64,000 nucleotides of DNA from Avichristensenella sp031549905 (GTDB taxonomy: Bacteria > Bacillota > Clostridia > Christensenellales > Aristaeellaceae), in NCBI GenBank assembly GCA_031549905.1, contig JAVBPC010000011.1, positions 1 through 64,000 on the forward strand. Reading direction: 5' to 3'. The stretch's first letter is position 1; each line of letters opens with the position of its first letter. A program made the translations under genes and the position numbers. The notes beneath the pieces are model-generated. The model had not been told where the DNA came from. It saw nothing but the letters and a program-made list of their open reading frames with translations, and made no database searches. Shown piece after piece: positions 1-9,420 of this stretch.

Positions 1-118
1 GGAATGGATTTGCGAGAGATTTTGCTGTCTCGCTAAGCCGAGGGAACAAGGCGTAGCAGCGCTACGCCGCGTGGACGAGGCAACGCGAGGCGGCAAAAGA
101 TCCGCAAAGACGTTCCGA
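1..118. repeat. Imperfect long palindrome with perfect inner hairpin
   Basis: The two ends are imperfect inverted copies: the left end reads GGAATGGATTTGCGAG and the reverse complement of the right end reads GGAACGTCTTTGCGGA. Near the middle, GGCGTAGC (50-57) and GCTACGCC (61-68) form a perfect 8-bp hairpin with a 3-base loop. No convincing gene covers this stretch. It looks like a REP-like intergenic element or a structured RNA end. The element may begin before the window. Only one copy is visible here. Confidence 0.4.
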
Positions 119-150
119 ATGTTTCCGCAAAATGCTCTAAGGCCCCTTGG

Positions 151-184
151 AACCCCTGCTTCGCCTCACGGCGGGTTGGGGTTT
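151..184 (+). terminator. Possible intrinsic terminator
   Basis: AACCCC (151-156) pairs with GGGGTT (177-182) around an inner GCC/GGC stem, followed by a short T-rich stretch. It would end transcription coming from the left of the window. The stem has internal loops, so the call is weak. Confidence 0.35.
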
Positions 185-211
185 TCATTTGGAAAGGGAT
201 AGTTGGGTGTA

Positions 212-262
212 ACCGCTTATTGGGCGCGCGTCAGATGGCGCGCGAGCAATAGGCGGTTTTTT
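212..262 (+). terminator. Strong intrinsic terminator
   Basis: A long hairpin: ACCGCTTATTG pairs with CAATAGGCGGT (one G-U pair) and an inner CGCGCG/CGCGCG stem, followed by TTTTTT. It isolates the AraC-type gene downstream from transcription entering the window on the plus strand. Confidence 0.75.
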
Positions 263-279
263 ACGGGGTACCCCTGCGC

Positions 280-308
280 TTGACGTTGTGTACTATACAC
301 GCTATAAT
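280..308 (+). promoter_or_regulatory. SigmaA-type promoter with palindrome in the spacer
   Basis: TTGACG (280-285), a 17-base spacer and TATAAT (303-308) form a near-consensus promoter. The spacer holds the inverted repeat GTGTACTATACAC (288-300), placed where a repressor would block RNA polymerase. The promoter also shows that translation of the following gene must start downstream of about 315. Confidence 0.65.
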
Positions 309-342
309 CAAAATAAACCATACGCAATTGGGGAATGTGAAC

Positions 343-2532
343 ATGATGCGACGGCGGCGAACAGGCAAAAGCCTATACGGCAAGTTTTTGTTGCATTTTT
401 CGATACTGGCCGCCCTGATCCTTTTGGCTTCTATTGTTTGTATTTTATACTTTATGCTAAGCTCAGCCGATGAAGAGGTGCGCTACTCGAACCAGGCGTT
501 CCTGCGCCGCGCGGTGGACAGCGTTGACACGCAGCTGGAACTGATCAACAACTATGCCCTGCGCATCGCGGCCGATGGCAACCTGTTCAGCGCCAAGCTC
601 CTTTCCGATCCGATAAACCTGGCAACCCTTTCCAACTACAAGCGCTACATTTACCCCCTGGATATCCTGGACCAGACCATTTTATACACCGCGGAGGATG
701 CGCAGGAGTATGTCTACGCTTCCGGCGGCATCTACAGAAAGCAGTATTTCGATGCCTGCTTTGCCGGCTACGCGCTGACGCTTGCCCGCATGGATGCGTA
801 CTCCGTGGGCCTGCGCAGCACGCGCTGGTTTTATATTGAAGAAACGCACCGTCTGGTCTATGCGCACCCCCTTGCATACCGTGAAGGGCAGTCCACCCGA
901 ACGGTGTTCTTCATCATCAGCGCGGATGTGCTTTTCCACACTGTCAGCGAAGGGTTCGATATGGATAACGCCGTCATCGACCTGTTATTTGATGACTTCA
1001 CGCTTCGCATGGATGCGGCGCAAATGGCGCTCATCGCGCAGGATGCCGAAAGCCCCCTCGGGCGCTACTATGAGGAATGGTCCGGCCAGTCGCCGATACG
1101 GCTGCGGGTGTATGTGGATGGCGGTATCGTCTTTGCGCGCGGTCAGGCCAAATGGCTGCTGGGCATTGGCTTTCTGTGTTTGGCGGCGGTCGTGCTGGTG
1201 TGGTGGCTGTCCAAGCGCACATACAGGCCCATCGGCACATTGGTCCGGCAGCTTACGCACATGGAATCCCTTCAGGAAGAAAGCGATGTACAGCGATACA
1301 CGGACCTGAACACCATTAGGGCGGGCTATCAAAGGATGATCACGGAAAGGCAGCGCCTGATCGCGAAGCTGGACAGGCAATCGGACCTCATCTATTCGAA
1401 CATCCTGCTATCGCTGCTGCACGGCAGAACGGACGGCATGGAGGAAGAATCGCTTCGCGAGGCCCTGCACCTTAATTTGCAGCATGATCAGTACCGCCTT
1501 GTGTATGTGATGCTGGACCATGCCAACTCCTTGGAGGCGCAAAGGGGCAGAATGGTCACCGATCTGCTGGAAGAGGCAACCTGGAATGCGTTCTACGGCC
1601 TTGCGGGCGACGGTCGCCTTTCCGTGGCCATGAGCGCCTTCCTGGGCGGCCGTTTTGCCACCATGCTGCTTGCCTCAAGGAAAGAGATGGATGCACCCGA
1701 ACTGCGCAAGCGCTTGCTGGCGGCCGGGGCGCAAATAACCCAGGCCTCCGGCCAGTCCGTCACCCTTGTGCTGGGGGCGCGGTTTGGGTCTTTATCCGAT
1801 ATTGAGGAGATGTACGGACAGGTGCGCAGGTGCGCCCAGTGGCGCATTCTTACCGGCTGGAACGCGCTGATCGAGCAGGAGAGGCCGCCCGCGCCGCCGG
1901 AAGAGGACCGCACGCGCCGTGTGCACACCGATGACCTGCTGGCGCTTTGTCAAATGCCCGATGAACAGGGCGCAACGGCGGCGCTGCGCCGCTATTTTGC
2001 GCAGCACTGCACCCAGCCGGATGAAGCCGTTTTCCGCGGCGTGTTTTACCGGCTGGTCAGCTGCCTGCAGCCGCTTGCGGAGCGCTACGGCGAAGAGATA
2101 GCGGTCATTGAGCCTGAAACGGTGACGGAGGCAGAGCAGTATATCGGCGGCCTGATCCGCGCAATTGCCGAAGGCGTGCAGATGGATAACAGCAGCCAGC
2201 GCACACACCTGTGCGAGCGCGCGGAAGCATACCTGCAGGAACACCATGCCGATGCGCAGCTGACCCCGGAATCGCTGGCGGAGGCGATGGGCGTATCGCC
2301 CAGCTATCTGCAGCGAACGTTTAAGCACCGCTTTGGCGTTACCATCTCCGTGATGCTGGACAGCATCCGCATGGATCAGGTCAAGCGCATGCTGCGGGAA
2401 AGCCAGCTTCCGCTCAAGGAGATCATTGAGCGCGCAGGGTATATCGACTCCAGCAACTTCATCCGCAAGTTCAAACGGCTTGAGGGGGAAACCCCCATCG
2501 GGTACCGGAAGCGCCTGCACCAAAATGGTTAA
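343..2532 (+). CDS. Membrane-anchored AraC-family regulator (YesN-like)
   Basis: A 729-residue one-component sensor-regulator. A first membrane segment (about residues 15-38) and a second (about 269-290) bracket an extracytoplasmic sensor region. The C-terminal ~105 residues form an AraC/XylS double helix-turn-helix (LTPESLAEAMGVSPSYLQRT and LKEIIERAGYIDSSNFIRKF). Proteins of this build usually sense a sugar outside the cell and activate the adjacent ABC transporter operon, which fits the solute-binding protein gene that follows. I chose ATG 343 because a longer reading frame would begin inside the promoter itself (280-308), and GGGGAATG precedes 343. The ligand cannot be predicted. Confidence 0.9.
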   Translation: MMRRRRTGKSLYGKFLLHFSILAALILLASIVCILYFMLSSADEEVRYSNQAFLRRAVDSVDTQLELINNYALRIAADGNLFSAKLLSDPINLATLSNYKRYIYPLDILDQTILYTAEDAQEYVYASGGIYRKQYFDACFAGYALTLARMDAYSVGLRSTRWFYIEETHRLVYAHPLAYREGQSTRTVFFIISADVLFHTVSEGFDMDNAVIDLLFDDFTLRMDAAQMALIAQDAESPLGRYYEEWSGQSPIRLRVYVDGGIVFARGQAKWLLGIGFLCLAAVVLVWWLSKRTYRPIGTLVRQLTHMESLQEESDVQRYTDLNTIRAGYQRMITERQRLIAKLDRQSDLIYSNILLSLLHGRTDGMEEESLREALHLNLQHDQYRLVYVMLDHANSLEAQRGRMVTDLLEEATWNAFYGLAGDGRLSVAMSAFLGGRFATMLLASRKEMDAPELRKRLLAAGAQITQASGQSVTLVLGARFGSLSDIEEMYGQVRRCAQWRILTGWNALIEQERPPAPPEEDRTRRVHTDDLLALCQMPDEQGATAALRRYFAQHCTQPDEAVFRGVFYRLVSCLQPLAERYGEEIAVIEPETVTEAEQYIGGLIRAIAEGVQMDNSSQRTHLCERAEAYLQEHHADAQLTPESLAEAMGVSPSYLQRTFKHRFGVTISVMLDSIRMDQVKRMLRESQLPLKEIIERAGYIDSSNFIRKFKRLEGETPIGYRKRLHQNG

Positions 2533-2585
2533 TGGACGCCCAAAATAGTCAATATCCGCGCTTGTCCCAAATTGAATACTCTGCG

Positions 2586-2622
2586 GCCAGCCCTACGATT
2601 GTTAAAAGACGGCTGGCTTTTT
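2586..2622 (+). terminator. Intrinsic terminator or attenuator
   Basis: GCCAGCC (2586-2592) pairs with GGCTGGC (2611-2617), followed directly by TTTTT. It lies between the regulator gene and the solute-binding protein gene, so it ends the first transcript or attenuates read-through. I see no strong separate promoter between it and the next gene. Confidence 0.6.
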
Positions 2623-2674
2623 ATACTTTTCGTACAAGAACGTCGCAGCCATGTGACGAAAAGGAGAGGACGAC

Positions 2675-4207
2675 ATGAAAAGAACCCTGGCGTTGCTCAT
2701 GGCGGTTATCCTGATGCTTGCGGCCGGCACCGCACTGGCAGACTTCCCGCTCACAAATGAAAAGATTACCTTGACCTGCTTTTCGCAAAGCACGGACCGC
2801 ACCAGCCCGGACCTGAGCCAGATGATCTTCTGGGACTACTATGAAGGCATGACCAACGTGCACATTGCCGTGTCTTCCGTGGATTCCACGATCTACAAAG
2901 AGAAGCTGAACCTGCTTTTTGCTGGCAATGATATCCCCGATATCATTTTTGCCGGCAATGTGGATGCCACCTTCATCCAGCAAAACGCAGAAGCCGGCAT
3001 GCTGCTGCCGCTCAACGACCTGATCGGGCAGTACGCGCCCAACCTGACGGCCATCTTTGAAGAGCGGCCCGACTGGCGGCTGGACAGCACGCTGCCCGAC
3101 GGCAACATCTATGTGATGCCCAATATCTCCATGCCCTTCCGCACGAACACGCTGCAGGTCATCAATGAGAAATGGCTGGAAGCGCTGGCCCTTTCAAAAC
3201 CCACCACGGTAGAGGAACTTTACGATGTGCTGGTGGCGTTCCGCGATTTGGACCCCAACGGCAACGGCCTTGCAGATGAAATTCCGCTGATTGTTCCGTC
3301 TCCCGCAAACCTTTACAACACCATGGCATGGTTCGGATTGCTCAACGGCACCAACTTCTGCTACGAAGATGACGGCGGAAGCGTCGTTTTCACGCCCTAT
3401 ACGGAGGCGTTCAAGGATTGGCTGAAGTTCCTGAACAAGCTGTACGCGGAGGGCCTGCTGGATGTTGACACATTTGTGCAGACCAGCACGCAGGTCATCG
3501 CCAAGGGCTCCGGCGAAGACCAGCGCGTGGGCATGTCCGTGGTCAACGGCGTTACCAACTGCGTCAGCTCCGAGTACGCGTACGATTACGGCGTGCAGCC
3601 GGTCATTGCCGCCGCTGACGGGCAGAAGATATGGCCCGGGCGCGTGCAGTGCCAGGCGCAAACCCGCTGCTTTATCATCACCACAGCCTGCAAAAACCCC
3701 GAGATTGCCGTGCAGTGGTGCGATTATTTCTTTACCCAGGAGGGCGGGGAGCTGATCTGGATGGGCATCGAGGACCACACCTATGCCCGCGTGGATGATA
3801 CCTACGAGTGGCTGGAGCCATATTCCGCCGAAGGCACATCGCACCTGCAGCGCCTGGAGGCGACGGCCGCCACCACCTCGATTATGCCGGATCTGTGGCT
3901 TTCCGCAGACCCGATGACCAACCTTTCCGGTCAGACCAACCTGTACCGCACGCAGTTCCAGGAAAGCGGCGACCTGAAAGTGGCCTTCCCGATGGTGTAC
4001 TACAGCGAAGATGTCAGCGCGGAACTGGGCGCGTACGCGGCGGATGTAAACAGCTATGTCAAGGAGATGATCGCGGCGTTTGTCACCGGCACTTCCGACA
4101 TTGACAAGCAGTGGGATACATTTAAAAGCACGCTGCGCAGCATGCAGGCCGACCGAATGATCGAGCTGATGCAGGCCGCGGTGGATGCCCGCAACGCCAA
4201 CGAATAA
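2675..4207 (+). CDS. Extracellular solute-binding protein of sugar ABC transporter
   Basis: A 510-residue secreted substrate-binding protein of the large LipO/YtcQ-like type (family 1). The signal peptide runs to about residue 22 and ends in ALA before DFPL. There is no lipobox cysteine after it, unlike many relatives that are lipoproteins. AAAAGGAGAGGACGAC precedes the ATG. The body has the usual features of oligosaccharide binders (IPDIIFAGN, LDPNGNGLADEIPL, a form of the calcium-binding-like DxNxNG loop). The following two genes encode the matching permeases. As is common for this family, no dedicated ATPase gene is nearby, so a shared MsmK-type ATPase is likely. The substrate is unknown but the aldolase and glycosidase-like genes suggest a carbohydrate. 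Confidence 0.9.
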   Translation: MKRTLALLMAVILMLAAGTALADFPLTNEKITLTCFSQSTDRTSPDLSQMIFWDYYEGMTNVHIAVSSVDSTIYKEKLNLLFAGNDIPDIIFAGNVDATFIQQNAEAGMLLPLNDLIGQYAPNLTAIFEERPDWRLDSTLPDGNIYVMPNISMPFRTNTLQVINEKWLEALALSKPTTVEELYDVLVAFRDLDPNGNGLADEIPLIVPSPANLYNTMAWFGLLNGTNFCYEDDGGSVVFTPYTEAFKDWLKFLNKLYAEGLLDVDTFVQTSTQVIAKGSGEDQRVGMSVVNGVTNCVSSEYAYDYGVQPVIAAADGQKIWPGRVQCQAQTRCFIITTACKNPEIAVQWCDYFFTQEGGELIWMGIEDHTYARVDDTYEWLEPYSAEGTSHLQRLEATAATTSIMPDLWLSADPMTNLSGQTNLYRTQFQESGDLKVAFPMVYYSEDVSAELGAYAADVNSYVKEMIAAFVTGTSDIDKQWDTFKSTLRSMQADRMIELMQAAVDARNANE

Positions 4208-4273
4208 AGCAGCGGTTTCCCATGGATTCACAGGGCGGCGGAACCCTGCCGCCCTCCAAAGGAGAGGATGACC

Positions 4274-5200
4274 ATGCGGCATGCCTCTGCGCCGCTTCAC
4301 CGGCGTTTGGCGCGGGAAATGCGCAAAAGTTACCAGCTGTACTTAATCTTTCTGCCCGCGCTGCTCTATGTGCTGGTGTATGAATACTATCCCATGTACG
4401 GCGTACAGATCGCCTTTCGCAATTATGTTCCCGCCCGGGGGATCTGGGACAGCAAGTGGGTCGGCTTTTCGCACTTTACCCGCTTTTTTAACAGCTACTA
4501 TTTCACCATTACCCTCAAAAACACCCTCACGCTGAGCCTGCTCAACCTGGCGCTGGGCTTTCCGCTGCCAATTTTGCTGGCAATCCTGATCACGGAACTG
4601 AACAGCCGCCCCTTCCGCAAAAGCCTGCAGCTGATTTCCTATGCGCCGCACTTCATTTCCTCGGTGGCGGTGGTGGGCATCATTCAGGTGATGTTTGCAT
4701 CCCAGGGGCTGGTCAACGGTGTGCTGGGCCGGCTTGGGCTCGGTTCCGTGCAATACCTCAGCAGCCCAAAGGCGTTCGTGTGGCTCTATGTGCTGTCGGG
4801 GGTATGGCAAAACGCCGGGTGGAACAGCGTCATCTACTTTTCCACGCTGGCAGGCGTGGACCCGCAGATGTACGAAGCCGCCTACATCGACGGCGCGAAC
4901 AAGGTGCAGCGAATCTGGTACATTGACCTGCCGTCCATTTTGCCCACGATGATCATCCTGCTGATTCTGCGCTCAGGCCAGATCATGAGCGTAGGGTATG
5001 AAAAGGTTTATCTGATGCAAAACGCGCTGAACGCAAGCACATCTGAAATCATCTCGACCTATGTTTACAAGATGGGGCTGCAAAAGGCGCAGTACAGCTT
5101 TTCATCCGCGGTGGGCCTGTTTAACTCGGCCATCAACCTAGTGCTGTTGCTGTCGGTGAATATGATTTCCCGGCGGGTCAACCAGACCAGCCTGTGGTGA
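4274..5200 (+). CDS. Sugar ABC transporter permease, LplB type
   Basis: A multispanning inner-membrane permease of the LplB/YteP (binding-protein-dependent transport) family, about 308 residues. The EAA loop that contacts the ATPase is visible as YEAAYIDGANKVQRIWYIDL near residues 200-220. AAAGGAGAGG ends at 4267, so the ATG at 4268 is too close and ATG 4274 is the better start. The next permease begins just past the stop codon, consistent with translational coupling. It forms a heterodimer with the following gene product. Confidence 0.92.
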   Translation: MRHASAPLHRRLAREMRKSYQLYLIFLPALLYVLVYEYYPMYGVQIAFRNYVPARGIWDSKWVGFSHFTRFFNSYYFTITLKNTLTLSLLNLALGFPLPILLAILITELNSRPFRKSLQLISYAPHFISSVAVVGIIQVMFASQGLVNGVLGRLGLGSVQYLSSPKAFVWLYVLSGVWQNAGWNSVIYFSTLAGVDPQMYEAAYIDGANKVQRIWYIDLPSILPTMIILLILRSGQIMSVGYEKVYLMQNALNASTSEIISTYVYKMGLQKAQYSFSSAVGLFNSAINLVLLLSVNMISRRVNQTSLW

Positions 5201-5208
5201 GGTGTGGT

Positions 5209-6117
5209 ATGAAAGAAAAATCCGTTCAACTTTCATGGCGTACCAGATCGGATATCATATTCGACCGCGTAAACTTCGCGGTCTGCGCGCTGCTGCTGCT
5301 GGTGTTTCTGTATCCCATCTGGTATGTGATCATCGCCTCTTTCAGCAAGCCTACGGATATCTGGGCGGGCAATGTGGTGTTCTGGCCCAAAGGGTTTCAG
5401 CTCAGCGGGTACAAGAGCGTATTCGCCAACAATGAACTGCTTCGCGGCTATCTGAACAGCATCCTGTATACGGCGGTGGGCATGGTGATAAGCCTTGTGC
5501 TGACCGTGTCGGCAGCCTTCCCGCTGGCCCAGCCCGACTTTGCCGCGCGCAGCTTTTTCATGAAGGTGTTTTCCTTTACCATGTTTTTTTCGGGCGGCAT
5601 GATCCCCACCTATCTGCTGGTGCGCGATCTGCACCTTCTGAACACATTCTGGGCGGTGCCGCTGACCGGCGCCATCAGCATGACCAACGTGATCATCACG
5701 CGCACATTCTTCATGAACAGCATTCCCTCTGAGCTACGCGAAGCCTCCATGCTTGACGGCACATCGCATTTCCAGTATCTGCGCCTTGTGGTGCTGCCGC
5801 TGTCTTCGGCCATCCTGGCCGTGATGTGCCTGTATTACGGCGTGGGGCGCTGGAACGGCTATTTCAGCGCGATGATCTATCTGATGGACAGGAAGCTCTT
5901 CCCCCTGCAGCTGTTCCTGCGGGAGATTCTGAACTCCGCCAACGCGGCGCTTGCCTCGGTTGAAGACGACGCGGTGAACATGGCGAAAGCCATGGAGCGC
6001 GTGGAGTCGGTCAAGTACTGCGTGATCGTTGTGGCGGCCGTTCCGGCGCTCATCGCGTATCCATTCGTGCAAAAATACTTTGTAAAGGGCGTCATGATCG
6101 GCTCTTTGAAAGGGTGA
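5209..6117 (+). CDS. Sugar ABC transporter permease, YtcP type
   Basis: The second permease of the carbohydrate importer, about 302 residues with six predicted membrane segments. It carries the EAA motif (REASMLDGTSHFQYLRLVVL) and the typical C-terminus ending in FVKGVMIGSLKG, a signature of the YtcP/LplC subfamily. The likely start is ATG 5209 with GAGGTG upstream, a few bases after the stop of the first permease. An upstream GTG in the same frame (5194) overlaps that gene and is less likely. Confidence 0.92.
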   Translation: MKEKSVQLSWRTRSDIIFDRVNFAVCALLLLVFLYPIWYVIIASFSKPTDIWAGNVVFWPKGFQLSGYKSVFANNELLRGYLNSILYTAVGMVISLVLTVSAAFPLAQPDFAARSFFMKVFSFTMFFSGGMIPTYLLVRDLHLLNTFWAVPLTGAISMTNVIITRTFFMNSIPSELREASMLDGTSHFQYLRLVVLPLSSAILAVMCLYYGVGRWNGYFSAMIYLMDRKLFPLQLFLREILNSANAALASVEDDAVNMAKAMERVESVKYCVIVVAAVPALIAYPFVQKYFVKGVMIGSLKG

Positions 6118-6122
6118 AAGCA

Positions 6123-7523
6123 ATGCAAACACTTTTGTTTTTTGATGATACCTGGCTGACCGCCCGGGAGGGGCTTTCGCGGCATCTTGGAAAACCGCGC
6201 CTGATCCCGCAAAGCGTTTTTTCCGACCCGGAAGGCATCATCGGCATGGGGCTTGTGTCCGTGCACCGGGATGAGGCGAGCGGCCGCTACCTGATGTACT
6301 ACCCCGTGTTTTTCCATTGCGGTGAAGAGGGTTATGTGCGCCACAACAAGGTGCAGCAAAGCGCGGACGGCATCACCTGGGAGGATATGGATACCCGCCC
6401 CTTTGTGGATATTCCGGGCAGGCGCAGCGTTTCGCAGATGCTGGATCAAAAGCTGGCAAACGAGGTTGCCGCCGTGTATCAGGACCCCGAAGCCGGGCCA
6501 GACGCGCGCTACAAGGCCTTCGCGCTGCGCTATGATCACGCAACGCAGAAGCTGACAAACGAGCTATGGTGCGCACCGGACGGGCTTGCGTGGCGCAAGA
6601 TGGATGGCGTGATCTGGCACAAGGTGGGGGCGGAACCGGGCGCGCATGTGCTGTACAACCCCGTGCGCAAATGCCACACGCTGATCGTGCGGCCGGACTG
6701 GGGAGAAAGGCGCGTGGCCGTATCGGAAACGACGGACTTTGCACAGTACAGCGCGCCGCTTCTGACGATGCAGGCCGACGCGCTGGATGATCCCCTGACT
6801 GAAATATACGGCATGCCCACATTCTGGTATGAGGGGTACTTTGTGGCCTTCCCGTGGCTGTTCCATGTCAGCTATGATGAACCCCATTTCAAGTTCTGGC
6901 GCGGCAAGATGCACGCGCAGCTTGCCTACAGCCTCAACGGCGTCGCCTTCCAGCGGAGCCTGCGTGAGCCGCTGTTTGACAACGGCGAGCCGGGCGATAT
7001 CGGCTACGGCTGCATTCTGCCAAACAGCATGATCACAATGCCCGATGGCAGCCTGCGCGTATACGCTTTCAACAGAACAATTGAACACGGCCCCTGGCGC
7101 AGGCAGAATGTCAGCACGATTGCCGCCTATGCGCTGCGCAGGGATGGCTTCGTATACCTGGAATCCTGCCACGGCCCCGCAACCCTGCGCACGCGCGCCA
7201 TGTACTATGAGGGCGGCCCCATTGAGATCAACGCGGCGGCGACCTTCGGCATCACCTGCGCGCTGTATGCGCCGCAGGGCGCCGCGCCCATCGAGGGATT
7301 CAGCCATGAGGACTGCGCGCCGTTTGTGGGCGATGACACGGCCTGGACGCCCAGCTGGAAGGACCGCTCGGTGGAGTTGCTCGCGGGCAAAGTGTTCTAC
7401 TTGGAACTGCGCATCGAAACCGGAAGGGTGTACGCCATCCGCGGCAATTTCCGCCTGATGAGCAACGCTGCCGCCAAGCGGTTTGAAAAAACGGGCATCC
7501 TGCCGCAGCGCATCGGTCTATAG
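6123..7523 (+). CDS. Five-bladed beta-propeller, glycosidase-like protein
   Basis: A cytoplasmic protein of about 466 residues without signal peptide. The sequence has repeated short strands with aromatic/Asp turns (YLMYYPVFF, YKAFALRYD, FWYEGYFVAFPWLFHVS) like the GH32/GH43/GH68 beta-propeller superfamily. I cannot place catalytic acids with certainty, so the activity is not assigned. It follows the permease gene closely and precedes the aldolase gene, so it probably acts on the imported carbohydrate. ATG 6123 is preferred over the GTG at 6114 that overlaps the upstream stop codon. Confidence 0.65.
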   Translation: MQTLLFFDDTWLTAREGLSRHLGKPRLIPQSVFSDPEGIIGMGLVSVHRDEASGRYLMYYPVFFHCGEEGYVRHNKVQQSADGITWEDMDTRPFVDIPGRRSVSQMLDQKLANEVAAVYQDPEAGPDARYKAFALRYDHATQKLTNELWCAPDGLAWRKMDGVIWHKVGAEPGAHVLYNPVRKCHTLIVRPDWGERRVAVSETTDFAQYSAPLLTMQADALDDPLTEIYGMPTFWYEGYFVAFPWLFHVSYDEPHFKFWRGKMHAQLAYSLNGVAFQRSLREPLFDNGEPGDIGYGCILPNSMITMPDGSLRVYAFNRTIEHGPWRRQNVSTIAAYALRRDGFVYLESCHGPATLRTRAMYYEGGPIEINAAATFGITCALYAPQGAAPIEGFSHEDCAPFVGDDTAWTPSWKDRSVELLAGKVFYLELRIETGRVYAIRGNFRLMSNAAAKRFEKTGILPQRIGL

Positions 7524-7547
7524 GTCTATAAAAAAGGAGGCATCGCA

Positions 7548-8339
7548 ATGTCACTGCTTCGCGAAAAGCTGGAACGGGGGGAATATGCCGTCGGCACCCA
7601 TGTGTCCATGAATGAACCGATCATCACGGAGATGCTGGGCAACCTGGGGTTTGACTATATCTGGATTGATACCGAGCACACAACCATCAGCCTGGATGCG
7701 CTGCAAAACCATTTGATTGCCGCGCGCGCGGCAAACGTGCCCTCCGTGGTGCGCATCGCCTGGAATGACCCCGTGCGCGCAAAGCCCGTGCTCGAGATGG
7801 GGCCGGACGGCATCGTTTTCCCGCAGCTTCGCAGCTATGATGAGGCGCTTCTTGCCGTGCAAAGCTGCCTGTACCCGCCGGAGGGAATACGCGGCGTAGG
7901 CCCCGGCCGCGCGGTCAACTTCGGCACGGAGTCGTTTCGATCCTATCTTGCGCGCGCAAACCGCGAGACCCTGATCATCCTGCAGATTGAGCATGTGGAT
8001 ATGCTGCGCGAACTGCCGGAAATCGTGAAAATCCCCCGCGCGGATGTGTTCCTGATTGGGCCGATGGATTTTGCGGGCTCGATGGGTATGCTGCACGATA
8101 CGGGCAACCCTTTGGTGCAGCAAAAAATTGATGAGGCCATTGCCATTGTGCAGGCCGCGGGCAAGACCGTGGGGCTTTCCATTGGCGATATTTCCGCGAA
8201 GCAAATGGAAAGCTGGAAGGCGCGCGGCGTGCAGATGATATCCGTCGGCAAGGATGCCACGCACATCGTTCGCGGCGGGCAGGCCGTGCTGGAGAAGCTG
8301 CGCGCGGTGTTTGCAGGCAATCAGCAAGTGCAGCCCTAA
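7548..8339 (+). CDS. HpcH/HpaI-family aldolase
   Basis: A 263-residue class II (metal-dependent) aldolase of the HpcH/HpaI family, which cleaves 2-keto-3-deoxy or 4-hydroxy-2-oxo acids to pyruvate and an aldehyde. Family motifs are clear: FDYIWIDTEHTTI, VRIAWNDPVRAKPVLEMGPD, GVGPGRAVNFG, and the metal and substrate regions QIEHVDML and FLIGPMDFAGSMG. AAAAGGAGGCATCGCA precedes the ATG. Last gene of the carbohydrate operon. A 2-keto-3-deoxy-sugar acid aldolase role (for example rhamnonate-type) is an inference. Confidence 0.88.
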   Translation: MSLLREKLERGEYAVGTHVSMNEPIITEMLGNLGFDYIWIDTEHTTISLDALQNHLIAARAANVPSVVRIAWNDPVRAKPVLEMGPDGIVFPQLRSYDEALLAVQSCLYPPEGIRGVGPGRAVNFGTESFRSYLARANRETLIILQIEHVDMLRELPEIVKIPRADVFLIGPMDFAGSMGMLHDTGNPLVQQKIDEAIAIVQAAGKTVGLSIGDISAKQMESWKARGVQMISVGKDATHIVRGGQAVLEKLRAVFAGNQQVQP

Positions 8340-8361
8340 ACTGCCACCAAAACCAACACAA

Positions 8362-9420
8362 TCACGCTTTTTGCGCAGCGCCCGGCAGCAACTGCCGCGA
8401 AAGCTCACTCAAAAAGTGCTCCATCGTGGGCCGGTTGATCTCATAATATATGCGGTTGCCCTGCTTGCGCACCAGCACCACGCCGATGCTTGTAAGGGCG
8501 CTCATGTGATGGGATATCGTCGCGCCCGACAGGTTCATGCGTTCGGCAAGCTGCGCGCTGTACAGGCTTTCCGTCCTCAGTGTCATCAGGATATTCCACT
8601 TGGTAGGATCTGCCAATGCCTTTGCAAAGCGCAGCAAGCGTTTGCTGTTGTATTGATTTCCTTCCACAAAGCGCACGGTGTCAAGCACCCCTACGCCCAG
8701 GATCACGGCAACGCGCGGCAGATCATCCTGCCCAAACATGTGCATCGCATTCGGGCGCGCAAGGCTGGGGTAAATATCATACGCATGGGAATCATCCAGG
8801 CTGATGTTCAGCACATCGCTTAAAAACGCGATGCCGCGCCCAGAGAGCTGCCCCTGCACATAGCCCATTTTTTCATCAATGATCTTCTGCACCTGAGGAA
8901 GCTGCCGCCTTATCAGCGGCGTGACCGCATCCACCTGTTCGCGCATAAAGCGGTCGTATACATCAAAGCGGTGGTAGAGCTTGAGCAGATCGTACCGAAC
9001 CTCCGGCGAAAAATCAGACCCGTCCAGCCAGGCAAAAAAGCTTTCCTCCGTTATGGTTGGCGAATCGTCTTCATTCGCCTGTGCCGTCAGGTTGGCGATG
9101 GAAGCGCGCTTATGAATCGGCAGCTTTTCATCCCTGAACTGATAATGCCAAAACGCATGGGCGCAGGGCTCGCAGGTGTCGTGTGCGCCCAGCAGAAACG
9201 CCGCCTCATCCCCCGTGCAGGCGTGCTCGGCGCAAACGGCCTCTTCAAAGCCCGCGCACGCTTCATACACTTGCTCCAGCTTGCTGTCCCGCGCATCCGT
9301 GGCGTCGCTGTGAAACATCTCTGTCAGCACGCTGCGCACGGTAGACCCGTTTTGCGCGTTGATCAGCAGCGCCATCGATTCAAAGTAATACTCCGGTTCA
9401 AAGAACACCCGATTCTCCAT
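8362..9420 (-). CDS. Large ArsR-type HTH regulator
   Basis: About 352 residues. The C-terminal ~90 residues form an ArsR-like winged helix (LLRFAKALADPTKWNILMTL, AQLAERMNLSGATISHHMSA, VRKQGNRIYYEI), while the N-terminal ~250 residues match no domain I recognise. The family usually represses adjacent transporters. The gene is the last of a three-gene operon and overlaps the end of the exporter gene by 23 bases. ATG 9420 is chosen because GGGAGGAAG lies 4 bases upstream; an earlier in-frame ATG (9453) lacks this. It converges with the aldolase gene. Confidence 0.8.
   Translation of the reverse strand: MENRVFFEPEYYFESMALLINAQNGSTVRSVLTEMFHSDATDARDSKLEQVYEACAGFEEAVCAEHACTGDEAAFLLGAHDTCEPCAHAFWHYQFRDEKLPIHKRASIANLTAQANEDDSPTITEESFFAWLDGSDFSPEVRYDLLKLYHRFDVYDRFMREQVDAVTPLIRRQLPQVQKIIDEKMGYVQGQLSGRGIAFLSDVLNISLDDSHAYDIYPSLARPNAMHMFGQDDLPRVAVILGVGVLDTVRFVEGNQYNSKRLLRFAKALADPTKWNILMTLRTESLYSAQLAERMNLSGATISHHMSALTSIGVVLVRKQGNRIYYEINRPTMEHFLSELSRQLLPGAAQKA

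Noticed and set aside
3194..4300. 368-codon minus-strand frame across the first solute-binding protein gene
   Set aside because: Antisense to a well-supported secreted binding protein; no ribosome site and no domain.
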